Shown in pieces: positions 17,176 through 24,247 of a DNA stretch of 64,000 nucleotides; position 1 is the first letter of the stretch, and every line of letters starts with the position of its first letter. A program made the translations under genes and the position numbers. The notes beneath the pieces were generated by a model that did not search any database, was not told where the DNA came from, and worked only from the letters and a program-made list of their open reading frames with translations. Source of the DNA: Candidatus Uhrbacteria bacterium (lineage in GTDB: Bacteria > Patescibacteriota > Patescibacteriia > 2-12-FULL-60-25); contig JACQMO010000019.1 in assembly GCA_016203535.1 (NCBI GenBank), positions 23,899 through 87,898 on the forward strand, in the 5' to 3' direction.

Positions 17176-17275
17176 GGCAACGCCAGCAGGCGAACTGGCA
17201 CCGCGCCCAAACGGCGACGGTGAAACCACTCCTGGAACACGGGAGAATGAGGGTTCGAATCCCTCCTTTGCCGCC
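17176..17275 (+). tRNA. tRNA-like sequence with abnormal anticodon arm
   Basis: The 3' half is convincing: T-arm GAGGG-TTCGAAT-CCCTC, then CTTTGCC and G as discriminator. The 5' side offers GGCAACG as acceptor (six of seven pairs) and a D-arm CCAG/CTGG whose loop carries AGG. A class II variable arm CTCC/GGGAG is possible. But 27 bases lie where a 17-base anticodon arm should be, folding as CACCG...CGGTG, and no U33-containing seven-base loop is seen. It could be a relic, a tRNA with an insertion or a tRNA mimic. No amino acid is assigned. Confidence 0.4.
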
Positions 17276-17308
17276 GATACAAACACCAACACGATCACGG
17301 AGGAAAGA

Positions 17309-17554
17309 ATGCAAATGCAACCGATCACCGACAATTCGTTCGCCGAGGCCGACCGCGTCCTCGACCAGATCATCGCCCAGCTCGACCGCGACCGCGAGCG
17401 GCAGGAGGAGGACGAATTCATGGCCAAGCTCGCCGCTCTCGAGGCCGAGAACGAGGTCTTCCTCGCCCGGCTCCACGCCGACGACGAGGACGACGGCCCG
17501 CCGACCCTGCGCTGCCCGCCGACCTGGCCCAACGAGTGCGCGATGGAGGTCTGA
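17309..17554 (+). CDS. Small acidic coiled-coil ORFan
   Basis: Not recognised. ACGGAGGAAAGA lies directly before the ATG. The 81-residue product is acidic and largely helical: FAEADRVLDQIIAQLDRDRERQEEDEFMAKLAALEAENEVFLARL shows heptad spacing of hydrophobic residues, so a coiled-coil dimer is likely. Ends with a short Pro/Cys-containing tail (TLRCPPTWPNECAMEV). It stands alone between the tRNA-like sequence and a 12-bp perfect inverted repeat that starts 25 bases after its stop. Confidence 0.55.
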   Translation: MQMQPITDNSFAEADRVLDQIIAQLDRDRERQEEDEFMAKLAALEAENEVFLARLHADDEDDGPPTLRCPPTWPNECAMEV

Positions 17555-17579
17555 CCTCCCGCGCCTCGGCGCCTCACTC

Positions 17580-17609
17580 GCAGGAGTTCCGCTCCAACGG
17601 AACTCCTGC
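17580..17609 (+). terminator. 12-bp perfect inverted repeat after the coiled-coil gene
   Basis: GCAGGAGTTCCG and CGGAACTCCTGC with a six-base loop. No T-run follows. A second hairpin (AGGTTCT...AGAACCT) lies at about 17619-17649. Confidence 0.55.
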
Positions 17610-17741
17610 ACGCTCACAGGTTCTGAAGCACAATTCGCTTGAGAACCTCTGTCGACTCATGACATACCCGACTCTCCCCGTTCAACCAAGCACCTCAACA
17701 CGGGCGATCGTCGGGTATTTCAATACAGTGGAAGAATCCGG

Positions 17742-17770
17742 TTGACGATCGTCAAAAATTCCGCTATTTT
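17742..17770 (+). promoter_or_regulatory. Promoter upstream of the two-helix membrane protein
   Basis: TTGACG, 17 bases, TATTTT. The -35 overlaps GACGATCG, which is complementary to CGATCGTC 33 bases upstream. The gap to the gene at 18015 is a 240-base leader holding copy 3 of the GACGTGGAGGAG block (17803-17814). Confidence 0.6.
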
Positions 17771-17802
17771 TTCCCATCCCAGATGGGAACGTCGTCCGAA
17801 TC

Positions 17803-17814
17803 GACGTGGAGGAG
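17803..17814 (+). repeat. GACGTGGAGGAG block, copy 3
   Basis: Third copy of the element, followed by AGCGGGTTCTCG; in one frame it reads IDVEESGFS, similar to the peptides of copies 1 and 2. Confidence 0.4.
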
Positions 17815-18014
17815 AGCGGGTTCTCGAAGAGCGACCGCTCCGCTTCCGGACTCCGGCCATTCGGCTGGACTTCGCAAGACGGAGCGACACCCTTCGGGCC
17901 CGGCGGCTCGTCGGTTGGTGCATACCAGACGTCGAGCCTCGCCTCCAGATCGTTTCGGAAGAACCGAGACCGGCGCGCAAGCGCTTGCGGCACCTTCGAC
18001 ACGGTGAAACGAAC

Positions 18015-18236
18015 GTGAAACAGTTTTTCGCGGTTCTGGGAATCGTGTGCTTCATCATCGTCATTCTGAGCTACGGAAAGGAGGCCTACCTCGTCGCGGC
18101 GATTTCCGCCGTGCTGGCGTTCGGCTTCCTCTTCGCGAGCGAATACATCACCCGCCTGACCCCCAAACAGGCGGGGCTCGCGGCGGCAAACGAGGTCCTG
18201 GCACGAAAACGCCACGACCTACACACCCACCACTAG
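18015..18236 (+). CDS. Small membrane protein with two helices
   Basis: Not recognised. Starting at the GTG at 18015, the 73-residue product begins MKQFFAVLGIVCFIIVILSYG (first membrane helix or signal) followed by AYLVAAISAVLAFGFLFASEYI (second helix) and a short basic cytoplasmic tail with RKRHDLHTHH. The GTG is preferred over the track's long upstream frame because it opens directly on the hydrophobic segment; its ribosome site is weak, so the exact start is uncertain. The next gene starts 11 bases after the stop, behind an AGGAGG that overlaps the end, so the pair is likely an operon. Confidence 0.5.
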   Translation: MKQFFAVLGIVCFIIVILSYGKEAYLVAAISAVLAFGFLFASEYITRLTPKQAGLAAANEVLARKRHDLHTHH

Positions 18237-18246
18237 GAGGAAATGG

Positions 18247-18774
18247 ATGGCACGATATAGATCCCTGTTCGACACGGTGATCTCGGGCGTCGCAACGGAC
18301 GACATGGTCGGTCCGACGCGGGCGCGACGGTCGGAATGCGGCGTGTGGAGGCAGGTCTCGGAAGAGATCCTGCAGGAAGCGGCCGAGCCGACGGAGGAAG
18401 ACGACGAGGATCTCCTCGATCTCTTCTACCAGAGCGACGCGGAGGAAGACGACCCTCCGAGCCGCGACACGGAAGAGGACTTGGGACTCCATTCCGTTGT
18501 GTCCGTTGTGCGCCTCGAAAAGCGACGCCACGAGCTCCGAGAGGAGATCGCATGGCGCGGCCGCGTGATCGAGCATCTGCGCGAATGCCGGACGGAGCAC
18601 GCGCTCCAGGAAGCGGTCCGCGCACAGACCCGCGACCGCGACGAGTTGGAACGGATCGATGTCCAGCTGCGGAACGCGCGGATCCTGCGCCCGCCGCAGA
18701 TCGTCTTCACGGACGACCCGCTGCCGGCGACCTCCGCGGCGCTTCTGCCGCCTCGGAACGGGAAGCCGAACTAG
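18247..18774 (+). CDS. ORFan protein, acidic N-half and coiled-coil C-half
   Basis: Not recognised. AGGAGGAA precedes two ATGs; the first (18243) meets a stop after five codons, so the second at 18247 is used. The 175-residue product has an acidic stretch (EPTEEDDEDLLDLFYQSDAEEDDPP, near residues 43-67) and then a long helical segment with coiled-coil spacing (VVRLEKRRHELREEIAWRGR...TRDRDELERIDVQL, 80-140) and a Pro-rich tail. No catalytic or membrane features. Cotranscribed with the small membrane protein upstream. Two strong inverted repeats follow the stop. Confidence 0.55.
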   Translation: MARYRSLFDTVISGVATDDMVGPTRARRSECGVWRQVSEEILQEAAEPTEEDDEDLLDLFYQSDAEEDDPPSRDTEEDLGLHSVVSVVRLEKRRHELREEIAWRGRVIEHLRECRTEHALQEAVRAQTRDRDELERIDVQLRNARILRPPQIVFTDDPLPATSAALLPPRNGKPN

Positions 18775-18794
18775 CAGCACGTCTCACCTTTCTT

Positions 18795-18861
18795 GAGCCC
18801 TCATCGGTGATGAGGGCTCCCCGCGTCTTCCGCCGATCGATCAACGACGGAAGACGCGGGG
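18795..18861 (+). terminator. Two back-to-back perfect inverted repeats
   Basis: GAGCCCTCATC/GATGAGGGCTC (11 bp, 3-base loop) is followed directly by CCCCGCGTCTTCCG/CGGAAGACGCGGGG (14 bp). They fill the gap between two ORFan genes. No long T-run follows either. Confidence 0.65.
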
Positions 18862-18891
18862 AATCACCCCCGCACTTTCAAAGGAGACCGG

Positions 18892-19404
18892 ATGTCCAAG
18901 CAACGGATCGTCATCGTCCACGTCATCCGACGGGAGACGGCCGTAGACGCGTCGCCGACGCGGGTATCCTTCGAACTGGCGGAACGCCTCCGGGACGAAG
19001 GATTCGTGTGGCTGGAGAAACGCGCGAGCGGACTACGACTCCGTCAGCGCGTGCTCCAGGAACGCCTTGACCGCGTCGAAGAGGCGCGGGCGGTCGTCAA
19101 AAAGCAGCTCATCGAGTGCACGGCTCCGAAGACGGCGAAAACGTTCGTCGTCGCGGCTTCCGAGCACACGACGCGGCGGCTCCTGGACCGGGCGCTCCGC
19201 CGTTTCGAGACGATTTCGGCGATGCGCGAGAAGCTGCTCCGGCGGCTCGATCGGGTCGAAGGATGGCTCCGAACGCTCGACGAGGAACGACGGTCCGTCC
19301 TGCGCATGTACTTCCGGCAGATTTCGCCGCCGGACGCGCCGAAACGGTCTCGTTCCAACGTCTCGGCGGTCACCGTCCCCCGTGCGTTCGTTTCCGCTCC
19401 GTAA
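18892..19404 (+). CDS. Basic coiled-coil ORFan protein
   Basis: Not recognised. AAAGGAGACCGG lies before the ATG at 18892. The 170-residue product opens with a short strand-like IVIVHVIRR, then is almost entirely helical and rich in Arg, Leu and Glu (LRLRQRVLQERLDRVEEARAVVKKQL; RRLDRVEGWLRTLDEERRSVLRMY), consistent with a coiled coil or helical bundle that may bind nucleic acid. No cysteine motif, signal peptide or membrane helix. It sits between pairs of perfect inverted repeats on both sides, so it may be a transcription unit of its own, although no clear promoter was seen. Confidence 0.55.
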   Translation: MSKQRIVIVHVIRRETAVDASPTRVSFELAERLRDEGFVWLEKRASGLRLRQRVLQERLDRVEEARAVVKKQLIECTAPKTAKTFVVAASEHTTRRLLDRALRRFETISAMREKLLRRLDRVEGWLRTLDEERRSVLRMYFRQISPPDAPKRSRSNVSAVTVPRAFVSAP

Positions 19405-19407
19405 CTC

Positions 19408-19483
19408 GGGGAGTCGTTCGTGCCCTCTCACGGCGACTCCCCCTCCTGCCGATCGCCTCATGCGAGGGACGCTCGGCAGGAGG
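19408..19483 (+). terminator. Two adjacent perfect inverted repeats
   Basis: GGGGAGTCG/CGACTCCCC and CCTCCTGCCGA/TCGGCAGGAGG follow each other directly after the stop of the upstream gene. They match the pattern seen after the other genes of this region. Confidence 0.6.
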
Positions 19484-19572
19484 ACGCTGTTTCACAACGT
19501 AATCAGGTGCCCGTCCGATGTTCGGACGCGGCGCTTCATCACCACGGGCCCTCACGGGCCAAGGAGGACACA

Positions 19573-20430
19573 GTGAGAAAAGCCGCGCACATGGACCTGC
19601 CGCTCAACCGGCAACATCCCTGCTTCCGCATGAAGTTCACCAACAAGCCGGTCTACGACAACGGCGAACACCAGCCCGTCCCGGCCGAGCTCATCCGGCT
19701 CATCCACGGCCCGGACTGCAAGGTGGAGCTGCCGGACTTCAAGACGAGCGTCGTCATCCACGTCTGCGACGACGACCGGCTGACGCAGCACGAGGCGCTA
19801 CAGAGGGTCAGCGACCCGACGGACGAGGAAGCCGAGTCCCTGGCGGAACGGATCGAGTTGCCGCCGGAGTGGCATCCGGCCTTCGTCGCGCATTTCGGGG
19901 AAGAGCCGACGGAGGACGACCGCCGGGCATCGCTCCGGGAGACCGCCCGGAAACTCCTGAAGGAGGAGCGGCGGGTCCTCACGGACCTGCCGGAAGAAAC
20001 GGTCACGGCCATCCGAGAAAAACGGATGGACGTGTACGAGATCCCTCCGGAGCGCCACGCCGACAAGCGGCGATGGCCGATGTGTACGGTCCAGTTGAAC
20101 TACCTCCTCCCCATGCTGACCCACGGGAAGGTACGGTCCGACATGTGGTCGGACGGACCCAGGCGGTTCGTCATGCTGACGCATCTGCGCGACAGCGGGT
20201 TCAAGTGGATCGCCGTGGTGTACATGCCGCGGCGCGAACGGAAGGGGTTCGTCATCGCCTTCCCGTTCGAGATCCTGCTCCGCACCCTCGAGACCAAGCA
20301 CGACGTGATCGCCCGGGACTACGCGAACTTCCTCGACCGGCACCCCTCGCCGCGATACCGGCCGGACCGCCAGCGCAACGACCGCCGGCGATCCGGACGC
20401 GACGAACCGGACGAGAACGATGACGACTGA
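19573..20430 (+). CDS. Soluble ORFan protein, largest of the island
   Basis: Not recognised. The GTG at 19573 is used because AAGGAGG sits five bases before it; the ATG offered by the track lies 153 bases upstream inside hairpin DNA. The 285-residue product has a globular look: FRMKFTNKPVYDNGEHQPVPAELIRLIHG near the start, an acidic helical middle (SDPTDEEAESLAERIELPPEW), a region with TVQLNYLLPMLTH and FVMLTHLRDSGFKWIAVVYMP that resembles beta-strands, and a disordered Arg/Asp-rich C-terminus. No membrane segment. It is read after two hairpins and before a promoter embedded in an inverted repeat. Confidence 0.6.
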   Translation: MRKAAHMDLPLNRQHPCFRMKFTNKPVYDNGEHQPVPAELIRLIHGPDCKVELPDFKTSVVIHVCDDDRLTQHEALQRVSDPTDEEAESLAERIELPPEWHPAFVAHFGEEPTEDDRRASLRETARKLLKEERRVLTDLPEETVTAIREKRMDVYEIPPERHADKRRWPMCTVQLNYLLPMLTHGKVRSDMWSDGPRRFVMLTHLRDSGFKWIAVVYMPRRERKGFVIAFPFEILLRTLETKHDVIARDYANFLDRHPSPRYRPDRQRNDRRRSGRDEPDENDDD

Positions 20431-20457
20431 CCGCCTCTCGTAACGCCCTTTCTTTTT

Positions 20458-20482
20458 CCGCGAAGAGCCTCTGTCTTCGCGG
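20458..20482 (+). terminator. Hairpin after the 285-residue ORFan
   Basis: CCGCGAAGA and TCTTCGCGG pair with a seven-base loop; TCTTTTT lies on its 5' side rather than the 3' side. Confidence 0.5.
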
Positions 20483-20537
20483 GATCCCTTGACAGTCCCA
20501 ACGGATTCTGTATGATCCATGGGACGGTCAAGGGATC
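20483..20537 (+). promoter_or_regulatory. Promoter embedded in an 11-bp inverted repeat
   Basis: TTGACA (20489) and TATGAT (20511) are 16 bases apart. The -35 is part of GATCCCTTGAC, whose exact complement GTCAAGGGATC lies at 20527-20537, near +4 to +14 of the transcript. A nested GTCCC/GGGAC pair strengthens the symmetry. The layout suits a repressor operator or a 5' RNA hairpin. Confidence 0.6.
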
Positions 20538-20555
20538 TTTCATAATGAGGTTGTG

Positions 20556-20990
20556 ATGAACGCACAGCGCGCGCAACGGGGGATTGTGATGTACCGCGCG
20601 GAAGGAAATCTCCTCCGCCCGACGGTGTGGCAACGCGACGAAGGCGAATCGGAATACGCCTCGTCCGACGAGGCGCCACACGCCGTGAACTTGAGCTTCT
20701 ACGTGATCGTTCGCAGCGGCGCCCGATGGGAAATCGGACTCCTGCAGGCGACGGACGTCCCGGAGCTCGATGCGCAACTGCTTGAGCAAGCCGGATTCCA
20801 CGGATGGGTCTCCATCCATACGAAGGATGGCGCTTCCCCCCTTCGCTGTCGAAAAACCCTCGACGACGCCGGCCTGAAGCGCCTGCTCCTCGGCTATGCC
20901 GACATGCTCTCGCGTATCTTCAACGTGAAAAATGCAGATATGCACCTCCGCGCCGCCCGCGTTCTCCACGGCCATCCCCTGACGGACTGA
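20556..20990 (+). CDS. Soluble ORFan protein with its own promoter
   Basis: Not recognised. GAGG lies six bases before the ATG at 20556; the track begins one codon earlier at a GTG. The 144-residue product contains alternating strand-like segments (LSFYVIVRSGARWEIGLLQATD; GFHGWVSIHTKDGASPLRC) and a C-terminal helix (LDDAGLKRLLLGYADMLSRIF), suggesting a small alpha/beta domain. It has a dedicated promoter inside an inverted repeat and a textbook terminator downstream, so it is a single-gene unit. No signal peptide or membrane helix. Confidence 0.6.
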   Translation: MNAQRAQRGIVMYRAEGNLLRPTVWQRDEGESEYASSDEAPHAVNLSFYVIVRSGARWEIGLLQATDVPELDAQLLEQAGFHGWVSIHTKDGASPLRCRKTLDDAGLKRLLLGYADMLSRIFNVKNADMHLRAARVLHGHPLTD

Positions 20991-21010
20991 CCGCCGCCGT
21001 CCCGCCTCCG

Positions 21011-21043
21011 CCGACCCGCCCCCCACGGTCGGTTTTTTGTTTT
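21011..21043 (+). terminator. Intrinsic terminator of the 144-residue ORFan
   Basis: CCGACC and GGTCGG pair across a C-rich loop and are followed by TTTTTTGTTTT. Confidence 0.8.
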
Positions 21044-21051
21044 ACCGCTCA

Positions 21052-21080
21052 TTGACAAAACCCTCCGTACTTCCCATCAT
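21052..21080 (+). promoter_or_regulatory. Promoter of the rod-shaped RNA candidate
   Basis: Perfect TTGACA, 17 bases, CATCAT. The start point would fall near 21088, just before the 18-bp closing stem. Confidence 0.55.
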
Positions 21081-21089
21081 GGGATCATT

Positions 21090-21245
21090 CCCGTCTTTGG
21101 AGCTGCGAAGCGGGGCACGTTCCTTAGATATCGGACTCCGTGGACTCCGTCATGTCGCCTTCGGTGACGTGACGGAATTCTCTCCTCCCATGGGGATCGA
21201 CATCTTCCTTTTACGTGGCAACGCTTTGCAGCTCCAAGGATAGAA
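21090..21245 (+). ncRNA. Rod-shaped structured RNA candidate, 6S-like
   Basis: Bases 21095-21112 pair with 21222-21239 over 18 uninterrupted pairs (two G-U), closing the whole element. Inside are CACGT/ACGTG, AGATATCG/CGACATCT (seven of eight), a TCCGTGG helix with a bulge, an asymmetric pyrimidine-rich bubble, and a 13-pair terminal hairpin capped by TTC. A promoter ends ten bases upstream. A long rod with a central bubble and about 150 nt is what 6S RNA, the RNA polymerase decoy, looks like, but no sequence signature was checked. No T-run follows, so 3' processing would be needed. Confidence 0.5.
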
Positions 21246-21268
21246 AAAAACGATATACGTGCTGACGT

Positions 21269-21994
21269 TTATTGAGGCGAAATAGTGGATGTGGAACGTA
21301 GATCAACTTCGTCCGACGACGCCATTTCCCGACCGTATGTGACATGACGGACCTGCCGGACCGGGGACCCGTAGCGGCGACGCGCTTCCACGGAAATGAC
21401 GCTCACGCCGCGCGGAATGTCGAATTCAATGCGGAACTGGCCGTCGGGCGAAACCACGGCGCGCGCGCCGTTCACCGTCACGAGCGCGTTCGGGGCCGTC
21501 TCGCCCTGGACGGAGACGCGCGGGTGGAGGAATTCCGCGCCGTCCTGCGGAGTGAAGATCCGAAGCGGCGGAGGATCCTGGAGCAGATAGGCCTGCCAAA
21601 ACACGTACCCCCCTCCCGCGGCGGCGATCGCGAGGAATCCGAGCACCGCTACCACACGCGACGTCACGAAAAAATCCCGACGCCGAACGGTCGGACGGAC
21701 GCGCATCACGTCGGCGGAAACAAGGCCCAGCTCCACGAGGAGCTGCCGGTATTTTTGCAAGAAGTATCCGGGTCGCCCTTCGAGCGCCGCGGCGAGCGTG
21801 CGGACATGCCGTTCCGCATACATCGGATCCGTCAGTTCGTTCAGCCGTTCCTCCTCAAAGGCCGCGATGATCGAGGGGTGGATGCGCGTCCGTTCGGAAA
21901 GCTCCTCACGGGTAAATCCGCGCAGCTCCCGAAGCTCGCGCAAGGATCCGCCAAACCGGCCCTCGACGCCCAGATGTTTGTGGACGAATGACAT
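21269..21994 (-). CDS. RodZ-like helix-turn-helix membrane protein
   Basis: Resembles RodZ-type cell-shape proteins: an N-terminal helix-turn-helix of the HTH_25 kind (SLRELRELRGFTREELSERTRIHPSIIAAFEEE, about residues 17-50, with YAERHVRTLAAAL after it), a basic juxtamembrane stretch, one membrane helix at about 113-133 (VVAVLGFLAIAAAGGGYVFW), and an extracytoplasmic Ig-like domain (FTPQDGAEFLHPRVSVQGETAPNALVTVNGARAVV). Unlike E. coli RodZ the outer domain looks like a bacterial Ig/glucodextranase-B type fold. It starts five bases before... the ftsK stop, so it follows ftsK in one operon. Role in cell shape is inferred from the family. Confidence 0.75.
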   Translation of the reverse strand: MSFVHKHLGVEGRFGGSLRELRELRGFTREELSERTRIHPSIIAAFEEERLNELTDPMYAERHVRTLAAALEGRPGYFLQKYRQLLVELGLVSADVMRVRPTVRRRDFFVTSRVVAVLGFLAIAAAGGGYVFWQAYLLQDPPPLRIFTPQDGAEFLHPRVSVQGETAPNALVTVNGARAVVSPDGQFRIEFDIPRGVSVISVEARRRYGSPVRQVRHVTYGREMASSDEVDLRSTSTISPQ

Positions 21995-21998
21995 GCCC

Positions 21999-24212
21999 TT
22001 AATGCTCTTCGTCGAACGCCTCGATCGGGGGATCGTTTGATGGGATCGGGACCTGATCCATTTGGCGGGTGAACTGGACGTTCAAAATCTCACGCGGCTT
22101 CGCGCCGTCGCCCGGACCGATGAATCCTTCCTGTTCCAGGAGGTCCAGGATCCGCGCCGCGCGGGCATATCCGACTTTCAACCGGCGCTGCAGCAGGGAA
22201 GCCGACGCTTTCCCGGCGCGAAGGATTTCTTCCTTGGCGTCCGGCAGGAACGGATCGGACTCGTCGTCGATCGGAATCCCGTTCGTGAACCGCGTTTCGC
22301 TCGATGCGCGGTCGAACACCGAGAGGTCGTAGTCCGCCGGCTCGTACTTCGATTTCATGAAATCCACCACGCGCTTGATCTCATCGTCGGCGACGAACGC
22401 GCCCTGGAGGCGCCGCGGCGTCGCCATTTCGGCGGTGACGAACAACATGTCGCCGCGCCCGAGGAGTTTTTCCGCGCCCATCTGGTCGAGGATCGTCCGC
22501 GAATCCGTCTGCGACGCGACGGCAAACGCGATGCGCGCCGGGATGTTCGCCTTGATGAGGCCGGTGATGACGTCCACCGATGGCCGCTGCGTCGCGAGCA
22601 CGAGGTGGATCCCCACCGCACGCGACATCTGCGCAAGCCGGACGATCGCGCCCTCCACCTCCGCCATCGCGGTCATCATGAGATCCGCGAGTTCGTCCAC
22701 CACGATCACGATGTTCGGCATCCGCTCCTCCGCGCGCTGGTTGTAACTGGGGAGGTCGCGCGCGCCGAAATTCGACAGCACGTCGAACCGTCGGTCCATC
22801 TCGCGGAGCGCCCACTTGAGCGCGTTCACGGTCTTTTCCGTCTCGGTGATCACCGGGACGATGAGGTGCGGGATGCCGTTATAGATGGGGAGTTCGACGC
22901 GTTTCGGGTCCACGAGGATGAGCTTGAGCTCCTCCGGCCCATTCGCATACAGCATGGACACGAGGAGCGTGTTGAGGCACACCGATTTCCCGGACCCCGT
23001 GGCGCCGGCGACGAGGAGGTGCGGCATGCGCGCGAGATCGGACACGGCCGGCTTGCCGGAAACGTCCTTCCCGACGGCGAACGTCAAGTTTGACGCGCGC
23101 TCCCGCCATTCGCGCGACTCGAGCATCTCGCGGATCCCGACCGTCGCGACGGACTGGTTCGGAACTTCGATCCCCACGAGCGATTTTCCCGGGATGGGCG
23201 CCTCGATCCGGATGGGATGGGCCGCGAGCGCCAGCGCCAGATCGTTATGGAGCGCCGTGACCTTCGAGAGCCGGATCCCCTCGCCCGGCTTCAGGGTGAA
23301 CTGCGTCACGGTGGGGCCGACGGCGACCTCTCCCATCTCGGAGGGGATCCCGAAATGTTCGAGCGTCCGTCGGATCACGGCCTGGTTGTGGTCGATGTCT
23401 CCCGAGGTTGGCCGCTGATCCCGTTTCGTAAGAAGCTCAAGAGGCACCTCCACTTTCGGCAGACGCCTTCGGGGACGCGCCGGCGGTTGCTGGCGTTCTG
23501 CCGAACCAGGAACGAGGGTCGGCTCGGATCCGCCTTCCGGTTCCGTATTCTCCACCTCTTCTTCGAGCCCGTCATCCATCCCGCCGGCCGGCTCGGGCGT
23601 TTCGGAAAACTCCATGGCGCTCGGCCGACGGACGAGTCGCGCAAAAAAACCGAACGGAGCCGCGAAGACCCCTCCGACCCGCATCGCCGCGCGGAGCGTT
23701 CCCCGGAGGACGGACAGGATGCGCCGAAGGGACGTGTTGAAAATGAAGAGGAGGGAAATGACGACGAGCGCGGCGAACAGGATCCCGGCGCCGACCGTCC
23801 CGAAAAAGTACGCCGATGGCTCGGCGAGCGTCTCTCCCAAGAGGCCGCCGGCCGTCAAAAGCGCCTCATCCGAAGCCGGAACCCCGCTGAAGGTAAGAAG
23901 ATGGACGAGCGGATTGAGCGACAGGAAAAACAGGGTGAACCCGACATAGTTCGCGACGCGCAGCGGGTATCGATCGGGGATGACGCCGTGCGTGCCGATT
24001 GCGAGGAGAAAAAATGGGAGGACGATCTTGTCCCAGCCGAACAGCATGGACATGAACCCATCCAGTCCCTCGCCGAGCCGGCCGGCGAGATCGAAAAGCG
24101 CGAGCAGGAGGAGCGCGGCGAAAACGAACACGGCGACCGTAAACACCCCGCGGCGCGTTTCCGGATTGAGGGAAAAATCGAATCGTGGCGTTCTCTGGCG
24201 GCGGCGCTTCAT
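21999..24212 (-). CDS. ftsK: DNA translocase FtsK/SpoIIIE
   Basis: Septal DNA pump that clears chromosome termini during division. The 737 residues have four to five N-terminal membrane helices (to about residue 175), a Pro/Glu-rich linker of only about 80 residues, the alpha domain, a motor with Walker A GATGSGKSVCLNTLL near 404-418 and Walker B IVIVVDELADLMM near 505, and a C-terminal winged-helix gamma domain (LLQRRLKVGYARAARILDLLEQEGFIGPGDG) that reads KOPS-like sites. Short linker and total length resemble SpoIIIE. It precedes the RodZ-like gene by four bases and follows recA on the same strand. Confidence 0.95.
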   Translation of the reverse strand: MKRRRQRTPRFDFSLNPETRRGVFTVAVFVFAALLLLALFDLAGRLGEGLDGFMSMLFGWDKIVLPFFLLAIGTHGVIPDRYPLRVANYVGFTLFFLSLNPLVHLLTFSGVPASDEALLTAGGLLGETLAEPSAYFFGTVGAGILFAALVVISLLFIFNTSLRRILSVLRGTLRAAMRVGGVFAAPFGFFARLVRRPSAMEFSETPEPAGGMDDGLEEEVENTEPEGGSEPTLVPGSAERQQPPARPRRRLPKVEVPLELLTKRDQRPTSGDIDHNQAVIRRTLEHFGIPSEMGEVAVGPTVTQFTLKPGEGIRLSKVTALHNDLALALAAHPIRIEAPIPGKSLVGIEVPNQSVATVGIREMLESREWRERASNLTFAVGKDVSGKPAVSDLARMPHLLVAGATGSGKSVCLNTLLVSMLYANGPEELKLILVDPKRVELPIYNGIPHLIVPVITETEKTVNALKWALREMDRRFDVLSNFGARDLPSYNQRAEERMPNIVIVVDELADLMMTAMAEVEGAIVRLAQMSRAVGIHLVLATQRPSVDVITGLIKANIPARIAFAVASQTDSRTILDQMGAEKLLGRGDMLFVTAEMATPRRLQGAFVADDEIKRVVDFMKSKYEPADYDLSVFDRASSETRFTNGIPIDDESDPFLPDAKEEILRAGKASASLLQRRLKVGYARAARILDLLEQEGFIGPGDGAKPREILNVQFTRQMDQVPIPSNDPPIEAFDEEH

Positions 24213-24247
24213 GAAACTTCACCTATCCTAGCGGTTTTTCCCTGCCC

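Noticed and set aside
16926-17642. 238-codon ORF spanning the tRNA-like sequence
   Set aside because: Low-complexity Arg/Ser/Thr-rich translation that crosses the tRNA-like element and a better supported small gene in another frame.
16240-21260. Prophage or integrative element with tRNA attachment site
   Set aside because: No integrase, capsid or terminase gene and no second copy of the tRNA-like 3' end found in this window; called an ORFan island instead.
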